DNA from: Rosenbergiella nectarea
GTDB lineage: Bacteria; Pseudomonadota; Gammaproteobacteria; Enterobacterales; Enterobacteriaceae
Reading direction: 5' to 3'
Assembly: GCF_900111105.1 (NCBI RefSeq)
Contig: NZ_FOGC01000005.1
Span: forward strand, 34,557 to 98,556
Length of the DNA stretch: 64,000 bases
How positions within the stretch are numbered: position 1 is the first letter of the stretch; every line of letters begins with the position of its first letter. Shown here piece after piece: positions 7,862-17,940 of the stretch. The position numbers and the translations under genes were made by a program. Under the pieces are notes generated by a model, which ran no database searches, was not told where the DNA came from, and worked only from the letters and a program-made list of their open reading frames with translations.

Positions 7862-9313
7862 ATGTGCATTGTGCAGCGTGTTATTCGTCCCCTTGCTCAA
7901 GTGATTCAACGAACGCCCTGGTACCGCCAACGACGTCGCTACCGAACGCTATTTTGGCGTGAAATAACCCCCTTCGCGGTCCCCATCCTTATTGAAAATC
8001 TCTGCGTCCTGTTAATGGGGGTGCTAAGTACTTTCTTGGTGAGTTGGCTTGGTAAAGCGGCAATGGCTGGGGTGGGGCTCGCCGATAGCTTTAATATGGT
8101 CGTCATTGCCTTTTTTGCGGCGGTCGATCTCGGGACCACCGTTGTGGTTGCCTTTAGCTTAGCGCGAGGAGATGGCGAACGTGCCTGCGCAGCGGCACGG
8201 CAATCTTTAGGGCTAATGACGGTCATGGGCTTTGTACTTGCCATCATTATTGAATGTTTTGGGAAAGATATTATTCAGGTGATTGCGGGCAGTGCCGAAC
8301 CTGAAGTCAAGGCGATGGCGCTTAATTACCTGCATATCTCAGCGTGGAGCTATCCCGCCGCGGCGATCGCGTTAATAGGGAGCGGGGCGTTAAGAGGGGC
8401 TGGCAACACTAAAGTGCCGATGCTGGTGAATGCTGGAATGAATATTCTTAATATCATTATCAGCTCTATACTCATCTATGGATGTTTAGGCTGGAATGGT
8501 CTCGGTTTCAGCGGGGCGGGGTTAGGATTAACCCTTTCCCGTTATATCGGTGCGGTAGTCATTATTATTGTGTTAGCGAATCGCTTGAGTGGCGCATTGT
8601 TGATCCCGGTTAAGAGTTATTTCTCACGCTGGAATACACTCATCCTCAAAGAAGTGCTAAGCATCGGAGTGCCGGCAAGCGTCGAGTCGGTTCTGTTTAA
8701 TGGCGGAAAGCTATTAACGCAAATGTATGTCGCGGGGATGGGGACCAGCGATATTGCCGGGAACTTTATTGCGTTTTCGATCGCCTCGTTAATCAATTTA
8801 CCGGGCAATGCATTGGCGTCATCATCGACGATTATTACGGGTAAACGCTTAGGACTGGATCAGGTCTACCAAGCAGAAAAGCAGATCCGCCATGTATTTT
8901 GGCTGGCAACGGTTGGACTCACACTTATCGCTTGGTCAACTATCCCCTTCGCGGGACTTTTAGCTCGTTTTTATACTGCCGACCCTGAAGTTATCAAGGT
9001 CACTCAGCATCTCTTGTGGCTAAATGCAGCGTTTATGCCGATTTGGGCCTGCTCTTGGGTGTTACCTGCAAGCTTGAAAGGGGCTCGTGATGCCCGGTTC
9101 GCGATGTATGTCTCGATGTTCAGTATGTGGGGAGCACGCGTGGTAATGGGCTATGTGCTTGGCATCTGGTTAGGCTGGGGCGTGGTCGGGGTCTGGTTAG
9201 GGATGGTGATGGATTGGGCGGTCCGGGGCATCTGTTTCTGGTGGCGATTACACAGTGGGACTTGGTTAAATAATTATCAAAAAATGATCCAGCGGGCGAC
9301 TAAAGCGAAGTAA
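7862..9313 (+). CDS. yeeO: MATE-family efflux transporter YeeO (flavin exporter)
   Basis: This 12-helix MATE transporter closely resembles E. coli YeeO, which is reported to export FMN/FAD and dipeptides. Characteristic stretches are LFWREITPFAVPI, VSWLGKAAMAGVGLADSFNMV, IGSGALRGAGNTKVP and GVPASVESVLF. The ATG at 7862 directly follows the AAAAAGG ribosome site with no spacing, so the in-frame GTG at 7871 is the more likely start; this shortens the protein by three residues. It is about 60 residues shorter at the N-terminus than the annotated E. coli protein. It is divergent from amn. Confidence 0.92.
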   Translation: MCIVQRVIRPLAQVIQRTPWYRQRRRYRTLFWREITPFAVPILIENLCVLLMGVLSTFLVSWLGKAAMAGVGLADSFNMVVIAFFAAVDLGTTVVVAFSLARGDGERACAAARQSLGLMTVMGFVLAIIIECFGKDIIQVIAGSAEPEVKAMALNYLHISAWSYPAAAIALIGSGALRGAGNTKVPMLVNAGMNILNIIISSILIYGCLGWNGLGFSGAGLGLTLSRYIGAVVIIIVLANRLSGALLIPVKSYFSRWNTLILKEVLSIGVPASVESVLFNGGKLLTQMYVAGMGTSDIAGNFIAFSIASLINLPGNALASSSTIITGKRLGLDQVYQAEKQIRHVFWLATVGLTLIAWSTIPFAGLLARFYTADPEVIKVTQHLLWLNAAFMPIWACSWVLPASLKGARDARFAMYVSMFSMWGARVVMGYVLGIWLGWGVVGVWLGMVMDWAVRGICFWWRLHSGTWLNNYQKMIQRATKAK

Positions 9314-9446
9314 ATTATTTCGCCAGAAAATTCTTATTGCAATCCGCTTTATTAAGTCTAATGTGTAGAGTTGGCGATAAAATATTGTATTAAGCTTTCA
9401 ACTTAACTCATCCGGTAAGCAAAAGTTCTAATCTTCTGAGGACATA

Positions 9447-11195
9447 ATGACAAACACTTTACCTACGGCTGTCTCATCGCCTCCCTTCGATGATAGCAAA
9501 CACGATAAAGGTCATTTAGAGACTTTACATGCTTACAAAGCGATGTTGGATGCGAGTATCGACTGCATTAACATATTGACCCCTGATGGGCGAGTGGTCA
9601 ATATGAATCAATCTGGATGTTCTGCGTTAGGGGTTGACCCTCATTCTGGCTTTGGGATGGAGTGGCTACTCTTACTGCCAGAAGAAATTCGCAAAGCAGG
9701 TAAAAAAGCCCTACAGAAAGCCCGTTCTGGGGAAAATGCCCAGTTTCTTGGCAAAAGTATTAGTGAATGGGGTGAAACCACATTCTGGGACAACCTACTG
9801 ACTCCAGTACTCGATGAGCAAGGGACCGTAGAAAGCATATTGTGTGTCTCACGAAATGTGACACAACAGTGCTCCGCAGAGACTAAATTACGTCACTTGA
9901 GCGAGTTCGACGAGCTCACAAATATTCCTAATCGCCGTCACTTCCAGTCCTATTTAAAAAAGGCGTTGCGTATTGCTAAAGCAACTGATCAGTCCGTCAC
10001 GCTCCTCCACGCTGACCTCGATCATTTTAAGCTGCTCAATGATACGCGTGGCAGTTATTTCGGCGACCATGTTTTAAAAGTGGTTGCCAAAAGGCTGATC
10101 AAAAAATTATCCGGTCTGGGTTATGTCGCGCGCCTTTCAAGCGATGAATTTGCCATTATAATTCCTCAGACTATCAGTACTGAAGAAATTACTCAGGTCG
10201 CTCAAAATATTATCAGTACGGTTGCCAAGCCCATTAACCATAATGGCCAGTCAGTACGCCTTTCAATGAGTATCGGTACGGCAACTTGGCCTTACTCGGT
10301 TGATAACAGCGATATGTTAACCAAAGCGGCTAACGTTGCACTTAGCGACATTAAGCAGAATGGTTGCGGCGGGGTATTACAGTATCATAGTCAGCTGATG
10401 AAGAGCGTAACGCGTATTGCTGAACAATTAGAATTAGCCCAGTACGCTATCGATCACCATAAAATAGAGCCTTACTATCAACCTAAGGTCAGACTGGGTG
10501 ATGGACAACTCGTGGGCCTAGAAGCTTTATTACGGTTTACCACTTCGACAGGAGAGCTAGCCTTTCCCGGAGCAATCTGCGCGGCGTTCGAAAATCGAGC
10601 GTTAGTCGAAAAAATTGGTGAGCAAATGCGTACCCGGGTGTTTAAAGATATTCAAGCCTGGACAGAGAAAGGTCTTAAGTTGGTGCCTGTGTCTCTTAAT
10701 GCTTCACCGGGAGAGTTTATGTGGGACGACTATGCCGAAAAATGTCTCGCACAGATAAAGCATTATGGGATTGACCCACGCCTAATTGAAATTGAAATTA
10801 CCGAACATATGATTGTCGGCCATGGTGCGGAGTTCGTCATCAGAGCCATTAAAGAGCTTAGAGCACAGGGTATTAGTATTGCTCTGGATGATTTTGGGAC
10901 CGGTTACTCTACGCTAAGCAATATTAAAGATTATTCTGTCGACGTCATTAAAGTCGATCGTAGCTTTGTCAGTAGCTTACATCAAGGACGCGAAGGTAAG
11001 GCAATTATCAAGGCGTTATTATTACTGGCGAATTGCCTCGGGATGGATGTCGTCGCTGAAGGGGTAGAGGAGCAAGAGCAGTGCGATACGCTGATCGATG
11101 AAGGCTACGTAATTGGACAAGGTTTTTTATTCAGCCCAGCAGTGAGTATGACACAAATTGAAAAATTGCTAGAGTCAGAGATGACCTCTGAATAA
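9447..11195 (+). CDS. PAS-GGDEF-EAL protein, probable c-di-GMP phosphodiesterase
   Basis: The 582-residue soluble protein has a PAS sensor domain (about 25-140), a GGDEF domain (about 150-310) and an EAL domain (about 325-575). The cyclase signature is SSDEF (about 230) instead of GGDEF, so cyclase activity is probably lost. The EAL domain keeps its metal- and substrate-binding residues: LEALL (~357), SLNAS, EITE, DDFGTGYS (~480), IKVD, AEGVEE and GQGFLFSP. It therefore looks like an active phosphodiesterase with a regulatory degenerate GGDEF. It would lower c-di-GMP and favour motility over biofilm. No transmembrane segment is seen, so the PAS domain senses a cytoplasmic signal. Confidence 0.9.
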   Translation: MTNTLPTAVSSPPFDDSKHDKGHLETLHAYKAMLDASIDCINILTPDGRVVNMNQSGCSALGVDPHSGFGMEWLLLLPEEIRKAGKKALQKARSGENAQFLGKSISEWGETTFWDNLLTPVLDEQGTVESILCVSRNVTQQCSAETKLRHLSEFDELTNIPNRRHFQSYLKKALRIAKATDQSVTLLHADLDHFKLLNDTRGSYFGDHVLKVVAKRLIKKLSGLGYVARLSSDEFAIIIPQTISTEEITQVAQNIISTVAKPINHNGQSVRLSMSIGTATWPYSVDNSDMLTKAANVALSDIKQNGCGGVLQYHSQLMKSVTRIAEQLELAQYAIDHHKIEPYYQPKVRLGDGQLVGLEALLRFTTSTGELAFPGAICAAFENRALVEKIGEQMRTRVFKDIQAWTEKGLKLVPVSLNASPGEFMWDDYAEKCLAQIKHYGIDPRLIEIEITEHMIVGHGAEFVIRAIKELRAQGISIALDDFGTGYSTLSNIKDYSVDVIKVDRSFVSSLHQGREGKAIIKALLLLANCLGMDVVAEGVEEQEQCDTLIDEGYVIGQGFLFSPAVSMTQIEKLLESEMTSE

Positions 11196-11228
11196 TCAAC
11201 TGGCTTGGGATAAGTCCAAGCCAGTTGA
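11196..11228. terminator. Perfect 13-bp hairpin between convergent genes
   Basis: TCAACTGGCTTGG / CCAAGCCAGTTGA with a 7-base loop sits between the EAL gene and the convergent GT8 gene. No T tract follows on either strand, but position suggests a bidirectional terminator. Confidence 0.65.
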
Positions 11229-11236
11229 TGAGTAGC

Positions 11237-12073
11237 TTAACGTTCTTCTGATTGATAGACCTGCCACCACAGTGCATCCAGTGGCGTATCACGGTCTTGC
11301 TCATCCGCATTAGGATGACGAGGTTTCTGCCATGGCTTCTTAAGAATATAGTGAATATTCTTAACCTCATCGAATTTCCATAAACCCTTATGCTGAAACG
11401 GTAAGGTTTTTAGCGCGTTGTAGCCATAAGAAAGCGGTTTCCAGCGATTGTCATAGACTTCATTGAGCAAGTCCTGTTCTGAGAAGGGATAACGACTTAA
11501 GTCGTCAATTCCCTCAACTTTCTCCACTAAGTGTTGAGCCATTTCTGCGCTAGGCGTCAATACCAAAAAGCCACCATTCAAGTAAAGATCCAATGCCTCT
11601 GGAGGTTGCTGATGTTTCTCTTGCCAAGTGTAATGGCAGGCATTCGGTTGCCAGCTAGCAGGGTAACTGGAGATTTGATTAGGATTACAGCGGCACGCAT
11701 GGCAAGCAGCGATATGGCCTTCTGGTAAAGGTAAGTCGAAAAGCTCGTCCATGTTCTTCACGGCTAACATGTCCGCATCGAGGAAAACGATACGACGGTA
11801 GTCGGTCAAGCCCCAAACACGTAATTTCGACCATACTTCGCCGAATTGGGCGGAGGCATAATGTTGACTCAGTTCAGCTTTAGGATACAGCGGGGTAATG
11901 TCTACCCAACGACAGCCTTCCGTCACCAGTTGTTCGCGCGTTGCCTGACTGATGCTGGGTGTCACCATTACCACTAAAGGCCACTTGCTCTGTTGCTGCT
12001 TAAGTGAGCGTTGAAGCGCAATCACTCCAACTAAATAGTTGTCTTGAGTGAGAAGGGTTGCCCAAGCGTTCAT
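11237..12073 (-). CDS. Glycosyltransferase family 8 protein (glycogenin/galactinol synthase-like)
   Basis: The 278-residue cytoplasmic protein has the GT8 fold signatures: MNAWATLLTQDNYLVG at the N-terminus, the metal-binding DAD motif in IVFLDADML (residues ~99-101), YLNGGFLVLTPS, FSEQDLLNEV and a C-terminal HKGLWKFD-type HxG segment. Such enzymes are retaining transferases that use UDP-sugars; the acceptor cannot be told. Its start overlaps the stop of the upstream lactone oxidase gene as ATGA, so the two are translationally coupled and probably function together, for example in making or modifying a sugar-lactone-derived metabolite. That pathway is inference. Confidence 0.85.
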   Translation of the reverse strand: MNAWATLLTQDNYLVGVIALQRSLKQQQSKWPLVVMVTPSISQATREQLVTEGCRWVDITPLYPKAELSQHYASAQFGEVWSKLRVWGLTDYRRIVFLDADMLAVKNMDELFDLPLPEGHIAACHACRCNPNQISSYPASWQPNACHYTWQEKHQQPPEALDLYLNGGFLVLTPSAEMAQHLVEKVEGIDDLSRYPFSEQDLLNEVYDNRWKPLSYGYNALKTLPFQHKGLWKFDEVKNIHYILKKPWQKPRHPNADEQDRDTPLDALWWQVYQSEER

Positions 12074-13470
12074 GCGTGATCTCCTATCAATGAGGGAAAC
12101 AGTTGCTGGATATAGGGGTTGCTAAAGCGCTGCTGTGGATCGAGTTGCTGCTTCACAGCTGAAAAATCCTGCCACTTTGGATAGAGGCTCGACCAATCGT
12201 AGTGTTGGGGGTCATAGTATTTTCCCCAATGTGGTCGTCCACCATAAGTCGCCAGAATTTTCTCCACTTCGGTGAGAAAGTGCAGGCCATCTTGCGATAA
12301 AGAACCGTCATCGGCGTAATACACCACAAAGCCAAAGTAACACGTCTCCTGCTGATAAGCGGGACTTAACCAAGCTTCTGAAGCACCGGTGCAGCGTAAA
12401 ATAATAGGGTAATGCATATGAGGCTGTTGCTCGGCATACCACTGTTTAATATGGCGGATAATGGCCGGGGTTTGGGCTAACGGCACACCGATCTCAACGT
12501 TGATTTGAGGTACAGCAATACCGCGACACAACAGTTGATAGATATCGCCGGTCAGATCGGTAAAATCTTTAAAGCGGGCAACAGTCCGAAATTGCTTACC
12601 CCCGTGTCCATGCACTTGGGTATCCGCATGCATCAGGGCAAGCGTCTGATCAATGGTGGCGTTTAAACTTTCGTTTTGATCAGAGGAATGGCGGACGACT
12701 TGCTGTGCATTCTCATGGTAACGTTGCAACGCTGACTCATCTGCCGGGTCGATATTCCAGACATGCAGTAAGTTATCATCGACAAACCACCAGGCCTTAC
12801 TAAAAAGATGCTGGTTATTCCAATCGATAATATCGGTCTCAAGGGTATCAGCGCTAACGGCGGTTTTTTCGCAAGTAAAGAAGCCTTCAGGGGCTGTGGC
12901 GAGCGTCACTTCGGTGATAATCCCCAAGCAGCCTAGGTTGACCATCACCGCAGAGAATTCGGCATCACCGCGTTGGAAGGTCCGTTTCTCCCCATTCGCT
13001 AAGATCAGGGTAAAGCTTAGTACTTCATCAGTAATTGCACTTTGCCGAAGACCCTGGCCATGAGTACCGGTCGCGAGCGCTCCGCCGACCGTCTGTACTG
13101 CAATAACGCCAGGAGAGCATTTCAGCATTCGACCATTTTGTTGCAGGGTTTGAAACAGCTCTAGTAGTGGTGTACCCGCGGCGACGGTCACGCTGTTTTC
13201 ATCAAGCGCTAACACCCCGCGAAAATGTTTTAAATCCAACAGGATGCCTTCGCTTTGAGGCGACACCATTCGTCCAGGGGATAGCCGGCTACCGATAATC
13301 CGGATGGGGCCTGAACTGTCTTGAAGCAGTGCTTGTAGGGTCGCCTCATCTTTTGGCGTATACAGCTGCTGCTTGGTGCCTATTTGCGCATTCCGTGCCC
13401 AGTTCAAGATCTGCTCTGCAGAAGGTTCATCCGTTGAACGCTGGGGGTAAAGTATTGGGTTCTGTATCAC
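12070..13470 (-). CDS. FAD-linked sugar-1,4-lactone oxidase (ALO/gulonolactone oxidase family)
   Basis: The 466-residue protein has an N-terminal PCMH-type FAD-binding domain (IRIIGSRLSPG, VQTVGGALATGTHGQG, NLGCLGIITEVTL) and a C-terminal ALO domain ending with the HWGKYYD segment, equivalent to the HWAK motif that lines the active site. Family members oxidise L-gulono-, L-galactono- or D-arabinono-1,4-lactone to ascorbate-like products with O2 or another acceptor. The residue that is a histidine in covalent-FAD members appears replaced (IGSRLS), so flavin may be bound non-covalently. It has no signal peptide. It is coupled to the GT8 gene by a 4-base overlap. The exact substrate is unknown. 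Confidence 0.85.
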   Translation of the reverse strand: MIQNPILYPQRSTDEPSAEQILNWARNAQIGTKQQLYTPKDEATLQALLQDSSGPIRIIGSRLSPGRMVSPQSEGILLDLKHFRGVLALDENSVTVAAGTPLLELFQTLQQNGRMLKCSPGVIAVQTVGGALATGTHGQGLRQSAITDEVLSFTLILANGEKRTFQRGDAEFSAVMVNLGCLGIITEVTLATAPEGFFTCEKTAVSADTLETDIIDWNNQHLFSKAWWFVDDNLLHVWNIDPADESALQRYHENAQQVVRHSSDQNESLNATIDQTLALMHADTQVHGHGGKQFRTVARFKDFTDLTGDIYQLLCRGIAVPQINVEIGVPLAQTPAIIRHIKQWYAEQQPHMHYPIILRCTGASEAWLSPAYQQETCYFGFVVYYADDGSLSQDGLHFLTEVEKILATYGGRPHWGKYYDPQHYDWSSLYPKWQDFSAVKQQLDPQQRFSNPYIQQLFPSLIGDHA

Positions 13471-13687
13471 TTTCGCTCCACTCGCTCATTGGCATAAAAA
13501 AGGGTTATCGTTTAAGCGTAGTCGATTTTTATTAAAAACATGAAATAGATCACTGTTCTAGACGATCTTACCAAATTTTTTTGGCAAGGGGGCGATGTAA
13601 ACGATGAGTGGGCGAATTTATACGGTAGAGTAGAGGAAGGGGGAAGCCACAGACGTTGTCGCGTAGCCTGGACTTCCCCACTCAGGG

Positions 13688-14626
13688 TTAATAGCCGTGA
13701 TGCTTATCGACCTGATTGCGCAGTGGACGATGTTGCTCGACCCGCGCGATATTATCGATAAGCTGCGCCACAATTACTGAAACCTGAGCGGAAGAGGCCA
13801 TGTGCGGCGTGACGATGACTTTAGGATGCGTCCATATCGGATCGTTATCGGGCAGCGGTTCGACTGGAAATACGTCAATCAATGCGCCGCCGAGCTGGCC
13901 ACTGTCTAAGGCAGCCATCACCTCATGATTGATCATATGTGCGCCCCGTCCACAGTTAATCAAGGCCGCGCCCTGCGGTAATTTATTGAATAAGGGAGAG
14001 GCAATAATCCCGCGTGTCTGTTCAGTTAATGGTAGGACATTGATGACCACATCCAGATTACGGCAAAAGGCATCGAGTTGGTGTTCCCCGGCAAAGCATG
14101 TCACGCCAGCCAACGATTTTTCACTACGTGCCCAACCTGATACAGGATAACCGAGTAAAGCCAACTGGCTGGCGAGGTAACTCCCTATTTCACCTAGCCC
14201 CATTACCCCTACCTGAAATACATTACTCGCGCGTTGGGGATAAAGTTGCCAATGCTTGCGTTGCTGGTTACGGATCGCGCGATCAAAATAGCGTTGGAAA
14301 TGTAATACCCCCCACAGCGCATATTCAAACATTCCATGGCGAAAATTATCATCCACCACACAGCAGAGAGGAATATCGCTCATGAAGAGTGCCTCCGGTA
14401 AGTGATCGACACCGGCGGAGGCGGCTTGTACCAGTTTGAGGTTGGGACAGTGAGTTAACAGTTGCGGATCAGGAAACCAACAACTGGCATAGTGTGCGGC
14501 GTGAGCCGAGGGATGAGTAGGTAATACGGCTTCGACCTCAGGGTAATAATCCAGTGCAGCACAGATTTCTTCTGCTAACAGGGGATCATCACAATCCACC
14601 ACAACGATTGATTTATTCATAGTCAT
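13688..14626 (-). CDS. ghrA: Glyoxylate/hydroxypyruvate reductase, GhrA-like D-2-hydroxyacid dehydrogenase
   Basis: The 312-residue length equals E. coli GhrA. A Rossmann motif VGVMGLGEIGSYLA binds NAD(P), and the catalytic triad is seen as Arg in INCGRGAHM, Glu in DVFPVEPLP and His in TPHMAS. The C-terminus QVDKHHGY matches the GhrA ending. The enzyme reduces glyoxylate and hydroxypyruvate to glycolate and D-glycerate. The first ATG at 14626 is preferred because an AGGGAGA site lies 8 bases upstream. Divergence from GhrA in the first 80 residues leaves room for a related hydroxyacid reductase. A stem (GGGGAAG/CTTCCCC) near 13640-13680 may terminate the transcript. Confidence 0.8.
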   Translation of the reverse strand: MTMNKSIVVVDCDDPLLAEEICAALDYYPEVEAVLPTHPSAHAAHYASCWFPDPQLLTHCPNLKLVQAASAGVDHLPEALFMSDIPLCCVVDDNFRHGMFEYALWGVLHFQRYFDRAIRNQQRKHWQLYPQRASNVFQVGVMGLGEIGSYLASQLALLGYPVSGWARSEKSLAGVTCFAGEHQLDAFCRNLDVVINVLPLTEQTRGIIASPLFNKLPQGAALINCGRGAHMINHEVMAALDSGQLGGALIDVFPVEPLPDNDPIWTHPKVIVTPHMASSAQVSVIVAQLIDNIARVEQHRPLRNQVDKHHGY

Positions 14627-15041
14627 CTAAATAATCTCCCTTAAATCGGGTAGTCGCGAATGGTTGTTTATATACAATCAACTTCATGATGCGCTGCGAG
14701 ATACGTTGTTCATATTAAGTTAAGGTGCCGCTATCTGGGCTCGCTGACTCTATCAGAGCGAAGCCGTGCGAGAGTACATAAGTGTCGGCTCTACAAACAG
14801 CTGTTTTCAAAAAAAATATTTATTCAGATTTATGATAGAAAATTATTTCTTTGATCCCGCGCAAGATTAACGGCGCTTCATTTTTTAAAACAAATTAATG
14901 GCCGGGTATACTTATGTTGCAAAGACTTTTTAATGATATGGACAAATAATAGAACATTAATAAACCAATGCACTAACTCCCAAGGAGCTGGCAACCTTGG
15001 ATCCATAACCGTTTATGGTAGAACAATCGTCCTGGAGGTAT
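14627..15041. other. AT-rich non-coding stretch at the island boundary
   Basis: This 415-bp stretch upstream of ghrA contains no open frame I would accept. Its A+T content rises sharply around 14810-14960, where the core chromosome gives way to decayed foreign DNA. The ghrA promoter must lie in its first ~150 bases, but I see no clear operator. Confidence 0.5.
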
Positions 15042-15780
15042 GACGATGCATGTGTGCTCGTCCACGGGCAGCAGGTGCATTGCAACCAGCTTCCAGTTAA
15101 CGTTCTATACCGCATTGCCATAAGGGGAGTCTTTCTTGGAAGGGGCAAGGTTCGCGCTGGAAGGTGAAGAGGTGGGGCGGAGAGAGGAAAGGATGCAGGG
15201 GGGCGTAATGGGGAACGTTTGAACTGCAATGGACGTGGAACAGCACTAGAGAGTTATAAAAACCACCAGGGTACTGAATGTATTACCCCAATACCCAATC
15301 ATGCTGAGTTATCCTGCCGGGTCTAACTGGATTATTGCACCAGTAGGATTAGGGGCTGTATAACGTGCAATTGATTGTATCTTTGCCAAATTCTGTCTGC
15401 AGGGTCAGGGCTTTAATGATGCCAGAGAGGAGGCGGAACTTGATACCATTTTACGGCAATGGCATTTTTTTAGGCTATATCTTCTGCCACCCCTAACTCT
15501 GAGAGACTTGGTTCAACACGTCCAGGCCGCCAAGAAGAAAAGCTGTAGAAAATAGTATTAAGCTGAAGATGCGAAGCGCCTTGAATAGAGGGTAGTTTGC
15601 TCACCATGAGGACGTCGAATACCACTCGGCAACAGTGCAGCCAGTAAGCAGAGGGCGGATAAAGGTGCCAGTATTCTTGGATGGGTAGGTGGTAAACCTC
15701 TTATATCAGGAACCTTGGCGGGAAAATTTTGCGAGATGACGATGGGACTCAGAAGCATCGCTGCCGCCAGCAGTCCTCTC
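15042..15780 (+). pseudogene. Decayed S-type pyocin-like bacteriocin gene
   Basis: The segment 15660-15780 aligns at nucleotide level with the pyocin fragment at 1127-1245: both contain GGTGCCAGT.TTCTTGGAT, GGTAGGTGG, ATCAGGAACC-like and GCCGCCAG blocks in the same order and spacing. Frames are interrupted throughout. Upstream, a frame starting with ATG at 15042 behind CTGGAGGT reads, past one stop, into a GARFALEGEEV stretch reminiscent of PAAR-like N-terminal domains of such bacteriocins; this part is weak. The gene is dead. Its closeness to a second tRNA-Asn island suggests a related origin to the locus at the window start. Confidence 0.5.
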
Positions 15781-15840
15781 TAAATCAAGAATTGATGCAT
15801 AGCATCAGGAGCCAGAACAATGCTATAAGGTCAACTGATT

Positions 15841-17940
15841 TTTTGCGCAGACTCAATACTACGCTTTCGTTCTGACTACGATGAAACAACAGCACTTCCG
15901 TTAATATCAATCCCAAAAACTATTTTTGCTACTGACCCTTTTTTTCTTCTCAAGTTCTTTCGTCATACCGCTCAGACCGATATTGAAGAAAAACACAGAA
16001 GCGTATCCAGTCAGTGGAAAAAAAGTCGGAGTCTCTTGCTGGCGCTACAGGAATGTCAAGCAGACAGTAAAATCCTGTTTCGGGGTTTTCCTCAGGAGTT
16101 GGTCGAGATTGCAGCTCAAATAAAGCGGGCTGAAGATGCCGGGCGTGGTACTAAACGCTATCAGCCGTTAATTAATTAGATAGAAAAAGAGTATCCATTA
16201 CTACGGGAAGAATACCCGGAGAATATAGCGCAAGTACGGCAACAGGTTGAGCAGAGCGAGAAAACCTGGCAAACCTCTGCAATGCAAGTTCGGTTAGTGA
16301 AAGAGTTAGACAGAGTGCGTGCGCACCTTAATCCGGAATATGTTAATGCTCAGAAAATACTGGAGGATAAAGCTCAAGCACAAATCCTCTTATCTGGCGA
16401 TCAAAAACGGCTGTAACAGGATGGCGAACGGATCAAAAAAGAACTCATCACTGCAAAAAATGAGTTAGCTGCAAAAGATAAGTTTTACTCGGATCTGATA
16501 TCCGCGATTACTCACCACCGCGAGAATCGTGATGAGGCTAGAAGTAATCTGGATAATTTGTCATTTCCGTACACATTCGGCCTGGAAACTAACCTTGCCT
16601 CACAACTCGCGCATTTACAGAGCCAACTAAAAAAACTGAATAATAATTTAGGAGAGTGCAATACAACAACGTCTGAGACTCATCAGCAACGCTCAAACAA
16701 AGAATTAAACCTGAAAAACCAGAATGATAAACTCAGTGTCCTGATAGAAAAAAGTGAACAGATAACTCAGCAGCGCAACGCAATTATAAGCACATTAAAA
16801 ACCGATGGCTCTTATGGTGAGCTGGAACCTGCAATGCGCGAGTTGCTGATAAATAGCAAAGCACTATCACCAGGGGCACCATTGCTGGTCGATCAATTCT
16901 TGCTGGCTCAACTGACCCGGCTAACTATTGAATATTCGATTTCTTCAGACGACCCTTTTATGCAGCAATTAGCGTCCTGCGGTCAGAGCACATCTGACAT
17001 CGCTGAAGTCTGTGCCACGCTTTATAGCCACGCAGTGGCGCTGTTTCGCCGCCGAGCCCGTCAGGATATCCAGCGCACCACGCAACCCCGGGAAATGCTG
17101 CTGGCATTGTCCCAGGCGGCGAAAGATGCACAGATGATGTTGGCTGAAACCGAAGCCGAGTTTCGAATGCGCCGGGATGAACTGGCCGACGCGCTATCGC
17201 GCCGGATTAACGATGAAAAAAGAGCGATAAGTCGATTAAGTGCTGAACTCACCGGAATAGGTTTTGGGCAGGTTGCCAGCGTGCGTCTGGAAGCCAGAAC
17301 GGTTAAACATTTCCAGGATACTCTGAACGCCCTGAAATCAGGCGGTTATGGCATGGACGATCTCTTTTCCACGGCAGGAACCGTTACCGAAGCGCTGGCA
17401 GGCCTGTATAAAAAAATCAATCAACATGAAATTGATGGTTCACATTTGCTGGATCATCGTAACTACCTGGATGTGAAAACGCTAATACAGCGTCGTGGTG
17501 CAGAGCAGTTTGAACTACTGAACGCTTCCAGCCTGTCAACCGGAGAACGAATCGGTTCTGGGCTGGCAGTGCTGGTTGCTGTACTCAGGCACTGGGGACG
17601 CAGCTCTCATGGCAATAAAGAGCCTTTCACTTTGCCGCTGGTAATGGACGAGGTTTCCCGTCTAGATGCCGCTTCTCAGGCGACTGTCCACGAACTGGCG
17701 GTAAGAACCGGGTGCCAGATGTTGGTTGCGGCCCCGGAAACGTTAGGGAGAATTACTGGAACCGGCTACCAGTTGGTACGGATAGTTAGGACAGATAACT
17801 CGGGGGTCAACGGACAAAGCGTTACACACCATCAGGTGAAAATCACCGGTGTTCGCGACGCCCAGCAGTTACCCTTTGACATTGATAGCTACCTGGCTAC
17901 AGCAGAGAATGCCGAAAGTGACGAGGCGAAAGCAATTTAA
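15841..17940 (+). pseudogene. jetC: JetC/MksB-like SMC-family ATPase, 5'-truncated with two nonsense codons
   Basis: One frame runs from ~15841 to the stop at 17940, broken only by TAG at 16177 and TAA at 16414. It encodes long heptad-rich coiled coil, then the C-terminal ATPase head: ABC signature LSTGERIGSG (about codon 17531) and Walker B LPLVMDEVSRLD followed by LVAAPE, closely like MukB. The N-terminal head with Walker A is missing; the frame starts beside the decayed bacteriocin. Wadjet (JetABCD) or MksBEFG systems use this ATPase with JetA, JetB and JetD to destroy plasmids. jetA and jetB are absent, so the complex cannot work. A restart at TTG 16558 could give a 460-residue fragment. 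Confidence 0.8.

Noticed and set aside
14957-15229. A 90-codon minus-strand frame in the island
   Set aside because: Pro-rich, no ribosome site, and opposite to the decayed bacteriocin sequence.
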